A stretch of 64,000 nt of DNA. Source: Sphagnum magellanicum (Eukaryota; Streptophyta; Sphagnopsida; Sphagnales; Sphagnaceae). The position numbers and the translations under genes were made by a program. Below, piece by piece: positions 1 through 11,406 of the stretch (its first letter is position 1; each line of letters begins with the position of its first letter). Location of the stretch: the NCBI GenBank assembly GCA_021904315.1, contig CM038908.1, positions 10,312,501 to 10,376,500 on the forward strand. The letters run 5' to 3'. Below the pieces are notes generated by a model. That model was not told the DNA's origin, did no database searches, and was given only the letters and a program-made list of their open reading frames with translations.

Positions 1-330
1 ATATGTTTTTTAATGTTTCTTTATTGTTGGTGTCCAGTGGTGCAGCTTCTGAGGAATGAAGGTTGAGGGTTTAGGATTTTGCTACGTTTCCCCTTTAGTG
101 GTGTCCACTGTTGCAGCTTCTCGGGATTGAAGGTTTAGGTTTTAGGGTTTCGGCATGTTTATGCATTGGCCTTTTGGTGGTGTCCAGTGGTGTAGCTTCT
201 GAGGATTGGGATGTTCTGTGGTGCAAAGGAGCTGATAGGCTGATCATGTATTTAGGACGTACACTGGTCTTGGCATCATCTCAAGCTATGCTCTTGATGT
301 TTTAACACCTCAGTGCAGAGGAGTTTGGGG
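1..330. repeat. Tandem repeat of about 75 bases, cut by the window edge
   Basis: Three related units begin near 28, 100 and 178. Each carries the core GGTGTCCAsTGkTGyAGCTT followed by a TTTAGG-rich tail. The spacing is 72 to 78 bases and the units differ by several substitutions. The array may continue to the left of the window. No coding frame is convincing here. Confidence 0.6.
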
Positions 331-2490
331 TTTCCTATTTAATTTCCACCCAGAAATCTAAACCTGGGCTTCTCAAAAGCAGAAGACAAGTAATTTAGTA
401 GACATTTTTTTCCCTGTTCTCACTCCACATGCCAGCAGAATGTGACCATAATTTGGAACTTGACACTAGAGTTTAGAAGAGATACCTATCACAGAGATCA
501 AAATAGACAGTGAAGTTATGACATTTCACGCATCAGAATACAGCTCTTGGAAACAAAAAGAAAACCACTTTCTCTTGAATGAGACTTGAAAGTTGGAGAA
601 GCAGCTTCAAATGTTTGTTCTGTCTTTCCATCTTCCATTTTGGTATTATTATACTCCAACCAATCAGTCACTGCCAGCAGTACTCAGGAATGTTGAACTC
701 TAACAGAACACTGTCCTATCCAACAGCGGGAAAAACAACTCATCAAATGCAGAAAGAGAAGAGGGAAGTGGGACCCCTGGAAACCCCACCAGTCTGGGTT
801 GGAGTCTGTAGGCATCACTGACTAACCAATTGCAGGTTACTCCATTCCCATAAGACTCCAACTAAAAGACAAAAACAGATGCCATAGTTACATCTATCAT
901 GGATTCTCTATTCACTGGCTTAATCATGATGGTGCTCTCTCCAGGTTGTTAGCCTGATGTGGGGTGGGCTTCAATGATCACCTTTGCCTACTGATAGGCT
1001 GATACATTGTTCAGACACTACCGCAATAAGCCAACTATCCACACTACTTGCTCTTTCTTCATCATTAAACTAGCTCATCCAAACAGGAAATCATGGAAGA
1101 AAGAACTAGCCTTCAAAATGCAAGCTCCAAAACTTGATGACAAAGTCCATGAACAAGCTTGGATCTCTGTCCAAATGAGGCACTCAGATTGTTGTACTAT
1201 TTAGTTTGATGAACCAGGCCTTTGTTCAGTCATTAAGCCTGCTGTGACTACTCCCTCCATCAATGACTTAGTCAAAGATGTCAGTCTCCAGAGCATGGAA
1301 TCAACCATAGAAGTCAATTGAAAATGAAATGCCATTTAACCAGGGTAAAGGGTTTTTCCAAGGTACATATTTCACCATCTTTGCAGTCATTGTGGTCAAC
1401 ACTCTATCATTGTACCCGAATGTATAACAAGGGGCCCTTTTGCCAAATCTGCTACAGGCTACACAATGCTGATGCCCTACACACCTGGTAGAATCTTTAG
1501 GACCTTAGAAATTTCGAACCAAACCAAGTAGTGGGTGGATCCAGGAATGCAGATAAACTTGCAACAGAAAGTTACAGTCCTCTGTGACAACTTCAAGGTG
1601 AAGAAATCATTCATAGCATTTCAACTGATGCCATACCCATATAAACAAAGTAATTCTTATCAGCTTGCTTTTAACCATTAGGAAGGGGTTTATCCTCTCT
1701 ATCCAATGTCACATGACACGTAGTGCTGATAACCCCTCAGAGAAAGCACATCCTCTATATTCAAAGTCACAAAGACAACAGTGCACTTGTAGTATGTGCA
1801 CTTTTACCCATTCACACATTTAGCATGGCAGTGTCCAAAGCTGCCATGTGGCATATGGATGGAATACCAATTGCATGGGCAGAAACTACATGCCAAGCAC
1901 CATGCTTGGTGGATCCACCAAAGATCCTTGAGATCACTATAGTGGATGATAATCCTCACAGAAGACTCGTGGATGGTCCTAGGGAACAGCTAATTCAAAG
2001 AACTGATGAATGCAAATTCAAACATGAATAAAGGAGCAAACTGTTAAGGTTTTCACTTTACAGGAAAAACATTTGCTGTGTCTGTGGGATCCTGGTTCTG
2101 CCAACTTACAGTACCAGCAGCAATGGGTCTGGGCTGAGAAGTACTGGTCTCAAAATCTTCATCCCAACTGTGTGAGCAAACCGACCAAAAGCATTGGTAT
2201 TTGTGAATGCCCCCTGCCACACCTGCCCTATACAGTGAACAAATCAGGAGCATTTTGTAAAATTTTATTCCAGGCACTAGACAGGTGAAAATATTTGCTT
2301 CTCAGCATTATCAGTGCAATTAACTAAGCATTGACACACTAGCCACTAAATTGCATCAGGATTTAGGATAGAGCAATATGGAAAAGGCACAGATCTTTAT
2401 GTATTGAGTGACAAGATCTGCACAGGATAGAAAAATGGCAGAACCTTAATTCAGGGATGAAGAGAGCAGATTCCATTCTGAAGACTTGTC
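331..2490. other. Unassigned sequence, less AT-rich than the interior of the window
   Basis: This stretch has balanced composition and several medium-length open frames on both strands; the longest is about 102 codons at 1723-2031 (+). I could not match any frame to a family, and no frame can be extended through convincing splice sites. It lies downstream of the EXO1 relic (minus strand) and could hold its 3' untranslated remains or fragments of another decayed gene. Confidence 0.35.
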
Positions 2491-5400
2491 TTACCAAGTG
2501 GCTGAGTGTTTTGGGGGAGCACAGGCACCACCAGAAGTGAAGTGAAAGGGAGCAGTGACTAAAACAAAACAGTCCATTGATTTTTGAGCCAGGCTTGCAT
2601 AGTGACCCATGTGGGATACAGGTGGGAACCTTGCCCCATGTTGATCTATCTTTGAGCAGAGTGCTACTGAACGCTGGAAAATGTTTCCTGCAAAGATTGT
2701 ACACTATCTTTGAGACCAACATTTCTATTGCTACAAAATATGGCCAAACATTTTGCAGACAACTTACCAGAAGCCAACTCATCTTCTTTTGTGATTGTCC
2801 TCTCCCAAGATTGTTTTGTCATGCCCCCCCAGAAGATTGCAAGGTTTTGACAGAACAAATAAGATATGCAAATAACCCTGTTCTTCGATGTAACCCAGCT
2901 AATTAACTGATCCTTCAACCAGCAGCATCCAAACATTATTAGGACATTACTTGAGGTGAAGATAGAGAAGATGCTTTCCAGTAGCTATGGCATCAAAAGG
3001 CCAACCTGCCCTCTTTGCTGAACTTCTCCTCAGCTCCACTCCCTAAAGTCACCAACCAAGACTACATTGACTTTCCCATGCCTGACAGTCACTGATATTG
3101 AATGTGATTGCAAATAGGTCTAAAAGAAAATAAATCTCAAAGATGAGTTACTCTGCAAGGCCTACGTTGGCTACAGCTGGAGGTTGCAGTTCCTTTGGGA
3201 TGTTCTAAATCACAATCTCCAAAGCCATCAACACCATTCTCCTGGACATCACCATTTGAAACTTCTTGACCTGTTGGTGTGTCCGGACTAGTTAATTCCC
3301 AAGGCTGGGGTGAAGAGTGAGAGAAATATCCACTCCTTTTAACAGATAAGGTGCTATGGGTAGCAAACATCCTCACTTTAAACTGAGAGGTGACATGGAA
3401 GGGACCTTTCGATAGAGAAGGAGAGACAAAAGGTTTCCTCTTCTTCACACCAAGATTTGCACCTGTCTCCATCCGCTCCACACCAGCATAGTAGGACTGC
3501 TACTCTTCAGGGTTGTCTCCTGCACAATTTAAAAAGGGGGTAACATAAGGAAAAAAACATACTCCTTGCTCACTCTTCCAGTTCTACACAACCTGCATAT
3601 ATCTTCTGTTGCACTCATGGTCTTCTGTAGGTTCAGAATCAAGAAGACAAAAGCAACACAGTTTACCCACAATCCTATAAGGTTTGAAGTCAGAGGAGAG
3701 TTCCTGCCCAGCAGGACAAAACCAGTTGATCACAAATACATGAACTGGATTAAACCAGAATGGAAGGATAAGGGCCTAGAAAATCCAAGTCAGTACAAGA
3801 TCACTTGGAGAGTCGGATGAACAATTTTCTTACCAGCTGAGTCATATACTCACTGATGTTGAAATGTAAGAATTGCTCTTTCAAAGGCTTCTTCTTACTG
3901 CTGGTGGATTATGGCTCCACTGAGCTTTATAACCTGCAGCACAGAGTCAAGTTTGTCTTTGAGGAGTCAGAACCAGACATAAGAAATAGGCATGTAAAGA
4001 AGCCAAAGACTTATTTAGACAAATTTAGACTTCTCTATTCTCAATAAGATACCACAACTGGTAATGCTCATAATATGCAGGATATCTCCACAAGAGCAAC
4101 CATGGAGGCAACTATACCTGTATGGACATCCACACAGAATGAGATCTGAGTCTTCAGTGTTAATAAGATCAAAGTGACCATGGAGAGCAAAAAATGCAGT
4201 CTGTGCGTAAGCTTTATATGGCACAATACCTGTCAAAGTGATGGTTACAGAATCAAATCATGAGGAGTTCTTGAGGGAAGGGACAGATTAATCAGCAGGA
4301 CAATGCTCTTTCACATGAGTGACGATTGACTGACCTCCATTTAAAAGCAGAGCACCAGTTGGTGACAAATGGGAAACAAACTAAGCTCCTGTCCAGCCAC
4401 ATACAAGACTGACCACTCTGTCACTTTAATGAGTCTGAAAGCAATTGCAGGGGTGATATCCACACCCTTTCAATAGCACTCATAGGCAGTTGCATGATCG
4501 CCCCAGTGCTCATGCTCCAAAGCTCATTGCAAGGTCTCTTTCCTTGACTTGTGTTCACCACAAAAATACCTTGCAACATGCCACACCACTGTACTGCAAT
4601 AAAGATGTGCCTCTCTATCGCATGAAAGATACCAGTGTTGCATCCAGGAATACTTTGATGGCATCAATACCAGAACATTGTAAGAACATCTTCAAGGAAA
4701 TTAAAGAGCCTAGCTGTGAGTCAACACCTAATCAAGCAGCTGGAAGCTCATAACAAAATGTTAACAATATCATTAACACCTGGCATGCTTCACCTCTTCC
4801 TCAACTTTCATTGGCAGCACATCTGCATCAAATACAAGGAGGAGCACAACCCCATGTTCGTGTAGCAAGTTGATTCTGTGTAAGCAGTAACCTATGTACC
4901 TGAACACATGAGACATAAAAGATTTGTAATGCTGATAAGATTCCACCACCAAGATGTAAGATTTGGTGCTTTTGTGATCCTCTTCCTGGCCAGTGAAAAT
5001 ACGTCACTAGTGTAGACTGACATGTAGAGTAGCAATAGAAGATGCAAACAGATGGCTCTCCTAAGGTCATTCATGGCTAGAACCAGCAGACCAAAATTTC
5101 AGGAAAGAGCAGTCTTCAAACAAATCCAGAACGTCACAAGATAATTTCCTGATCGATATCCACACGATGCCCTAAAAAGTCCAATGTCCTGCTGAAATTC
5201 TAAAGTGCCTAGGGTCGGAGAGCTAACTGCTAGAAGCAGCACAAAACTAGCGGCAAAACCCTCCGTTTCTGCAAACCCTAGGCTCTGAACAGCTAAGTTC
5301 TAGCCATAGACACTCTGACTCTAGGTAAACCTAACCGTAAACCCTCCGTTTCTTCTGGGCTGCAGAGCTGTTCAGAGATGAGAACAGCTCTGCAGCCCAG

Positions 5401-5986
5401 CAGAGTTAAAAAAAAGACCCTCCATTTTCTCTGGAGCTACCATGAGAGGCCTTGCTGCTCCTGTAATTGTGCTCCCAGACGTCGTCTTGGAGCACATAGT
5501 CTTCAATTTTCAAAAAGCTACATCTATGAAGAATGCGAGGGAAGCTTGTCCACAAACTTCAAGGAAGCAAATTACCTACTGTTTACGTTTGGAAAACACG
5601 GGCTAAACAAAATGCTCTTTAAAGTATGAACAAAAACCAATTGAACATCTATTACTTAAACTGGCGGATTCCCCCCAAAGGAAGGGGTGCTTTTCTTACT
5701 GGTTTGTATTCTTGTGCAAGAGTACAACGTTTCATTAGAATTTCGTCCCAATTCTTCCTATTCTCCTTGTTAAAGAATGCAAGACTAAAATACAAACAGC
5801 GCTGTCAACTTACTTCTCCGTAGGCCGCCCCTCACAGATGTCCTTACAGCAAGTGTAGGCCGCTTTGTGCAGCCAAGAATAAGTGTCGAGGGCCGCCCGT
5901 TTCCCGGCGTGGTCACGGATGGGACGAGGCGTCATGATGGACTTGAGAGCTGGCAGGAGCCCTTGGATCCCCATTACTGATGCCAT
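2491..5986 (-). pseudogene. EXO1: Exonuclease 1 (EXO1) pseudogene, multi-exon
   Basis: EXO1 is a FEN1/XPG-family 5'-3' exonuclease and flap nuclease of mismatch repair and recombination. Seen here: exon 1 (5986-5814) starts MASVMGIQGLLP and keeps the family's DTYSWLHK motif with its catalytic Asp. Exon 2 (4899-4780) keeps YIGYCLHRINLL and VFDAD. Both have clean splice sites and matching phase. Decay then starts. Exon 3 (4547-4425) reads SRKETLQ-stop-ALEHE and YECY-stop-KGVDITPAIA, with TGA at 4526-4524 and 4472-4470. Exon 4 (4229-4118) has YKAYAQ where the family has YEADAQ, although TEDSDL is kept. The segment carrying the GCDYL motif is not found. A later exon (3933-3854) reads VIKLSGAII with TAA at 3897-3895. 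C-terminal pieces lie at 3519-3137 (TAG at 3502-3500, then a long clean frame) and 2687-2495 (SHMGHYASLAQKSMDCF). An in-frame TAG sits directly upstream of the first ATG, so the start is firm. Identity is confident; the lower boundary is approximate. Confidence 0.85.
5355..5400. repeat. Perfect 19-bp stem, 8-base loop hairpin in EXO1 intron 1
   Basis: The left arm 5355-5373 (CTGGGCTGCAGAGCTGTTC) is exactly complementary to the right arm 5382-5400, with loop AGAGATGA. It lies inside the 914-base first intron of the EXO1 relic (5813-4900). Exact arms in otherwise decayed sequence suggest a recent origin or some constraint. It could be a small foldback insertion or a local inverted duplication. 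Confidence 0.9.
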
Positions 5987-6960
5987 CTATTACACACCAT
6001 TTGATGAGAAGAAAGGATACAGTACTCCCCCCTCCTCTACACCAGCTCAAACTTTATCTCCACTACATTGCGGGCACCTAACAAGTGCACAGAACGCAGC
6101 GGCAACATTTCTTGCGACACAACAACAGGGGCTGACGAGCTAAAGAGCAGGAGTGCCAAACCCTAGAAAATAAGCAAAGGGAAACGAGGGGGTACGTTAG
6201 ATCGCGAGTTCGAACTCGAGCACCTGCGTCCGTTAAAGAGTGTCAGTGGTGTGGTTATATTTTAACTCGCCGGAAAGGAAGGCGGGAAAATACAAATGCG
6301 AGCATCAAACTATTATGTTGATTTAAAAAAATTTGGGTTTGTTTTTCCTCATCTAATTAACCTGATTTTCATCCAAATGAATTCTTTCTGTGCCATGCTT
6401 GGAAGTTGAACCAGTGTTTCTTTTTTACTGGAGAATTTTCGCCAAATTTCGACCTGAAAAATTATGATTTCGAACTATACAAAGGATTTTTGATGGGAAA
6501 AATGGCACAAATTTGCCAGATTTCGAATTTCAAAAATTCTAAATCGCCAGAGTCTTATGATAACTTCCAGAAGGTAGCCAAGAACATAAAAGGATTCTAT
6601 TTTTTTCTACCTTCATATCTATTACATAGCCAAATTTGGCTAAATTTTTTTCTGGATGATCAACATCACAAAATCCTTAAAGGAAACCCTGCTTCAAACT
6701 CATGTGACAAAGGCAAACTTTGGGTTTTACAAGAGGACCTAGCACCGGCTCAACTCAATACTAGAACTCAAGAAAGCGTAGCTATTGGCTGAAAACCAAC
6801 TCAAAATTGTGGACATTGGTTCAACACAATAGAGCATGAGCCCAAAGAGCCCCAAAAATTATGTGGCCAGTGTAGGTGATATTTCCTTGTTGAATTCTTG
6901 GGTTGGTTTTGAAAAAGAAACCTTCCAAAATTGAAAGCCCAAATTCTTTAGGGATTGACC
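5987..6960. other. EXO1 5' flank and intergenic DNA
   Basis: The part next to EXO1 (to about 6300) is GC-richer, as expected of an old promoter or first-exon region on the minus strand. It holds an exact 14-base palindrome, CGAGTTCGAACTCG, at 6205-6218. From about 6300 the sequence becomes AT-rich, with repeated aaattt/ttcgaa words and no supported gene. Confidence 0.4.
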
Positions 6961-7160
6961 CAAGAGTTATGTGTGGAGAGTGTTATTTTAGTTATGTGTT
7001 TATATCTTAGTTATTCTAGGTACACTAGGGTAAATTATTTGAAATCAATTTCAATGTGAATATAATTTTAAGTATTTCATGTTTGTGATATAATTGAAGT
7101 TTTGTGATCTCAAATCATCATAAAAGATTCCATATATATTATTAGTGTTTTTTTGAGATT
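6961..7160 (+). repeat. Dispersed repeat family R1, copy 1 (diverged)
   Basis: This copy shares an ordered set of words with 8290-8480 and 51340-51540: a TTAGTT-rich start, then caatGTGAATA, a TTTGAAATATTT-like block and a final TGTGATyTcAAATCAT. It is the most diverged of the three. No terminal repeats or coding frame were seen, so the element class is unknown. Confidence 0.55.
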
Positions 7161-8289
7161 TTTTTTTGCTTTAATTGTTGGATGGAACCAATTCAAAATC
7201 TAAAAACAAAAGAAAGATAGAAGAATTGGAAGTGCACCTCATTTTTCCCTCTCATTTTGTGCTCTCCAAAGCTCATTTCGATCACCTTTTAAAAAGAATT
7301 TGATTTCTTTCATTATTATGGCTAATAATAGCTTTTGATGTTAATCGTGGTAATCCCAATTGGAATGAACATTGTTTGATATATGTTTTGATACGTGAAT
7401 GGATTTCAATTTTCAAGTCTGGTGAATTATTATTATTTCGTTTTGCCAAAATTTTCAAAAGAAAAAACTTTAAATCAAAAGATTTGAAAATTCAATCAAG
7501 GTAGCTAGACTTGAACCCACCCATTGTCCACAAAAGTTTCAATCTAACCAAAAGTATCACATGAAGTTTGTGAGAATTTTATTGATTTTATTCCTTGTAT
7601 GTCAAAATTTTCAAAATCAAAAACTCAAATGTTGAATCAAAATTTTTCAATTATATTATTTGGCATTAATGTGTTGAAGCCGCCAAACTACTATGATAGT
7701 CAATTAGGAATATGAATCTGATTGAACATTATTTATGCATGCTTTGATACATGAATGGATTCCAATGTCCAAGTCTTGTGAATTATATTAATCAATTTGG
7801 AATATTTTAAGACGTATTTATCTTACAGTTGAAATATATGATATTTCAAACAAACACCTAAGTCATTAGGCAATAGGTATATAACTTCATGTAACTAATA
7901 CCTGTTAATGCATAAAAGCAATGCTTTGCTTGTGGGACATACATAATAATAAACACATGGTATAATTCCCAAGTTCTCATTTATTTACCACTTGAAAATT
8001 AAACCTCATTTGCAACAATGCCATGTAAAATTTGGAAAAGCTAAAATTTGTTTCCAAGGTTAAGTGGATTAGAAAGTCGGCTTTTGGTGGAGTTCCCAAA
8101 ATCACACCCAAAAAGCCTTCAAAACCTTTGACAAGATTTGTAGTGCTTTTGGAGGAACACTTATCAAGTGTGAGAGCTTGGGGGCATTTCAGAGAATGTG
8201 GGGCATTTCAGACAATACCCCACATTTCATCATTCAAAATGAATGTCTCACATTTATTTATTTATTTTTCTATGACATTCAACCTTGCA
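7161..8289. other. AT-rich intergenic DNA with a weak direct duplication
   Basis: About 90 bases at 7355-7445 resemble 7705-7795. Both contain GAACATT, then a TTTGATAC-TGAATGGATT stretch and a CAAGTCT-GTGAATTAT stretch, 350 bases apart. The intervening sequence repeats CAAAATTTTCAAAA words. No gene is supported. Confidence 0.4.
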
Positions 8290-8480
8290 ATGAATATTAG
8301 GTGTGTTAGTTTAGTTGTTTGATTAGGTCTTAATTAGTTAAAGATAAAATAAAATAATTTAATTGTTTGAGTTTTTGTTTTGAATTAGTTCAAGTGTGAA
8401 TAAAGTTTGAAATATTTTATGGATAGAGTATAGTTTTAGTTTGTGTGATTTCAAATCATTTTTGGTGATTTGAAATTTTA
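8290..8480 (+). repeat. Dispersed repeat family R1, copy 2
   Basis: It aligns by eye with 51340-51540: both begin with TTAGGTGTGTTAGTTTAGTT, continue through a GTGTGAATA block and end at TTTTAGTTTGTGTGATTT. Same orientation as the other two copies. No terminal inverted repeats are visible. Confidence 0.7.
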
Positions 8481-9645
8481 GCACATTTTACTATTTGATG
8501 GAAGTTTCCATGGTTTTTGATGCTTGATGTTAATTTTTCTCATTTTATTGTGTGAAAGTGTTGGACTTGGAATCTTGCATTATTGTATGTGGATAACCAT
8601 TTTCATTTGAACATGATGTATCTCATTTAGAATATTTTCATATTCTGTGTTGTATGTGTGATGACAATGATAATTGCAAGCATTGAGTGTTGCCCTACAT
8701 GTAAAAGCCTTGTCATTATTTTTCAAGTGTTGTGGACGGCCCTTGTAAAGCACAATAGTTCATCAATTATTCAATTTTTCAAATGGTCGCCTTAATTATT
8801 AACTGCTTAAATTGTTTTTGGTGTCTTGTGTAGGTACTTTCTTAAAGTTTGTCCTAGATTGGATGAGTGGTTTGTTAAAATTTTTTGTGATGCAGCAAAA
8901 TTGACAATTATTGACAAAAAGATATCACAAAAGGGACGATCACTATTAAGAAAATTTAGGCAAATCTGACTATAAACCAAATATGAAGTACAAATTTTTA
9001 TTCATCCATTTATATTTTTGGCTGATTACTGAAAACCAAAATTAAAAAATTGTTGATTTTTTTCCCTGCTTTTCACTTCAAAAATAATTCCATTTTCCAA
9101 TTTTCAATGCAACCTTGTAAAAGAAGGTTGGGTGGAACAACTAATCATCTTTTGGATACACTTTTGGTTCTGTGAGTTCCACTTGTGATTCTCAATCAAC
9201 CTTATTGTTGGACTCACACTGAGGTGGTAGAATAAATTAACCTTAACGCTATTCAATTCACACCAAAGGGCTAAAAATTGACTTGGCAAATGACATGGCA
9301 TTGGGGATAACTGGGGGGATAAATATGTTGCGATATTTTAACCCCAGGAATAAATACGGTCAATTTTTTCTTAATTTGGGATCAAGTTAGGGTGGAATAA
9401 TGAGGTTAGATTGACCCCTTCATTTCAAATTGTTAAAATACCGCCCAATGTTCACAAAAGCTTTTAATGTTGTCCTTAGAACATGTTCCCATGTGCACAT
9501 ACTCTCTTTTTTATGCGAGAGAAAACGTGGAATGGTGGACAGCAACGAATTCTTGGGGCCCCCCCCCCCCCGGGGACTGGCTGGTGGGTGGAGGCAGCCC
9601 AGGAATAACATATTTAAGACAAACTTAGAAACAATAAATTTTATG
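8481..9645. other. AT-rich intergenic DNA
   Basis: No gene is supported. A run of twelve or so C residues near 9559 is the only low-complexity feature. Confidence 0.4.
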
Positions 9646-9975
9646 TAAAGGAACCTTTTAAAAAAAACTCAGTCCACTAAAATGGACTATTAAATTTCAA
9701 TGGATTGGTTGTGTTTTTTAAAATGAGTTTTTTTTTTCGAAAACAGTCCATTAAAGTGGACTGTTAATTCTTAATAGACTTGTTGTTTTGTAGAGAGGAA
9801 CCTTTTTAGAAAACATCAATCTGTCTTAATGGGTTGGTTGTTTTCTACATAGGAGTTTAAAAAAATAGAAAGAAGCAGTCCATTAAAGTGGATTTGAAAT
9901 TTGTAATGGACTTGTTTTGTTCAAAGGAGCCTTTTGAAAAAAAAACTCAGTCTAGTAAAGTGGACGGGTTATTTT
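9646..9975. repeat. Degenerate tandem array of about 75 bases with small hairpins
   Basis: Four to five units recur at roughly 71-79 base spacing (near 9671, 9749, 9820, 9877 and 9949). Most contain a short inverted repeat of the type CAGTCCATTAAAGTGGACTG, a 7-bp stem with a 6-base loop. A GGAACCTTTT word followed by an A-run separates units. Units have diverged, so the array is old. Confidence 0.7.
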
Positions 9976-10088
9976 TATACATTGTTAAAAGCTGTTACAA
10001 AGTGTTTTGATGATGGAGCCACCAGCACTTGCCATTGGACAACAGTGCATTTTGAAGAGTGTTATAGCCAGGGGGTTGATGGTTTTTA

Positions 10089-10420
10089 GGGCGACTTTAG
10101 ATGAGGGTCCAAGGTCTAGGGACTAATGAATTCAAGCAATCTGATTGGTCAAAAGCATTAAATTGGTCCCAAGGCCTTCAGACGAGGGTCCAAGACCAAA
10201 AAGTGGCAAATTGAGGGCTAAACCTACATGGTACCTGTTTTGGAGGATAAATAAATTGGTTCGGACCAAAAACACTGCTAAAAGGAGAGATCCTGATTTG
10301 GAAAACCAAGAATAACGCTAAGGACCAAGGTACAATCCAATTCAAGGATTCAATTTGTTTCAAATGAATCCAAATTGGTTCCTAGGAAATTGGACCCTGG
10401 ACCCTTGTCTAAAGTGAGCC
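10089..10420. mobile_element. Tourist-like (PIF/Harbinger) MITE with TTA target duplication
   Basis: The left end reads GGGCGACTTTAGATGAGGGT. The right end, read on the other strand, is GGCTCACTTTAGACAAGGGT, so the two form imperfect terminal inverted repeats of about 22 bases. TTA flanks the element on both sides (10086-10088 and 10421-10423), the hallmark target duplication of PIF/Harbinger elements. Internal blocks rich in GGTCC and AAGGTC repeat in both orientations. At 332 bases with no coding capacity, it is non-autonomous. Confidence 0.82.
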
Positions 10421-10819
10421 TTAGTAGTGCTATGCGCCGTAGTTCAAACTGATCCCAGTTAGATATTTCTGAAAATTGCTGAAAATCACATCGAGCTTGA
10501 AGTGAGTTTCAAATGGCTGAAAATTTCTCAGATCGGCTCAAATTCGATTTGGGGGATTTGCATAATGTTGTTAGAATCAACAAAATGGGTTGACACTCTG
10601 TTCGAGATATGCAATTGGTGGGTATGCATGTGATTTGGTACACATGCTGTTGCATGTTCACTTTTTTGGTCTCGTTCTTGTTGATTCAAATGTGGATGTG
10701 GACACTTTCATGATTGTTGACACAGTTGGGAAGTTAGCAAGTTAGTTTTTTGGTTGACACAAGCATTCCTTCATTGTTTTGTAAATTTTCCAAGAATTGT
10801 GTTACTTACTCGAAAGATA

Positions 10820-11192
10820 GGTTGGACCAGATGCTGATGTTGGTGATTTTGAATTTGACCAGGAAACAAACCATTGGATAGGGCATGAAGGTGCCAGGCA
10901 CAGTTCGATATATGAGGCTAGTGACCATGTACATGGTCATTTTGTGCTTGACATCAATGTAAGGGATGTTGAGCATGTCCATGACCAACTTGGCATGTCC
11001 TATAAAAAAGTGCAAAATAATTTTTTGGGAAAACATTATGGAGTAAAATTGAATTGCAGGGGTAGGGGGGATAGTACGCACAATCGGCATCTTGCTGTGG
11101 TCCTCGATGAAGAATTTGGATTTCCTCACTGCATAACTATCCACAAATTGGTTTGCTTCCATGGAGAAGTGAACTTAGGTGGGTTGTTGTAA
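10820..11192 (+). other. Open frame of about 124 codons, unrecognised
   Basis: After a TAG near 10819 the frame stays open to the stop ending at 11192. It reads, for example, HWIGHEGARHSS, HVHGHFVLDINVRD and QNNFLGKHYGVKLN. There is no ATG near its start. It could be a fragment of a spliced gene or of a transposon protein. The opposite strand is also open over much of it, which weakens the case. I do not recognise a domain. Confidence 0.3.
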
Positions 11193-11406
11193 TCTTGTAC
11201 CTGTAGACATCCAAGAGAGGCAATTAATTATTGGTTGGGTAATAGGTTTGCAGATTTTTTTTTTTGAATTTTTCTCCTGGGGTGATGTGGTGGATTTGTA
11301 ACTTGATATAATTACACAATTACTCAGATAATTGTTTAAAGGGGTAAGTTGAGTGGTAGGATTCCATAATTTAATCATGGTGCATTGACTTTCACATATT
11401 AATTTA

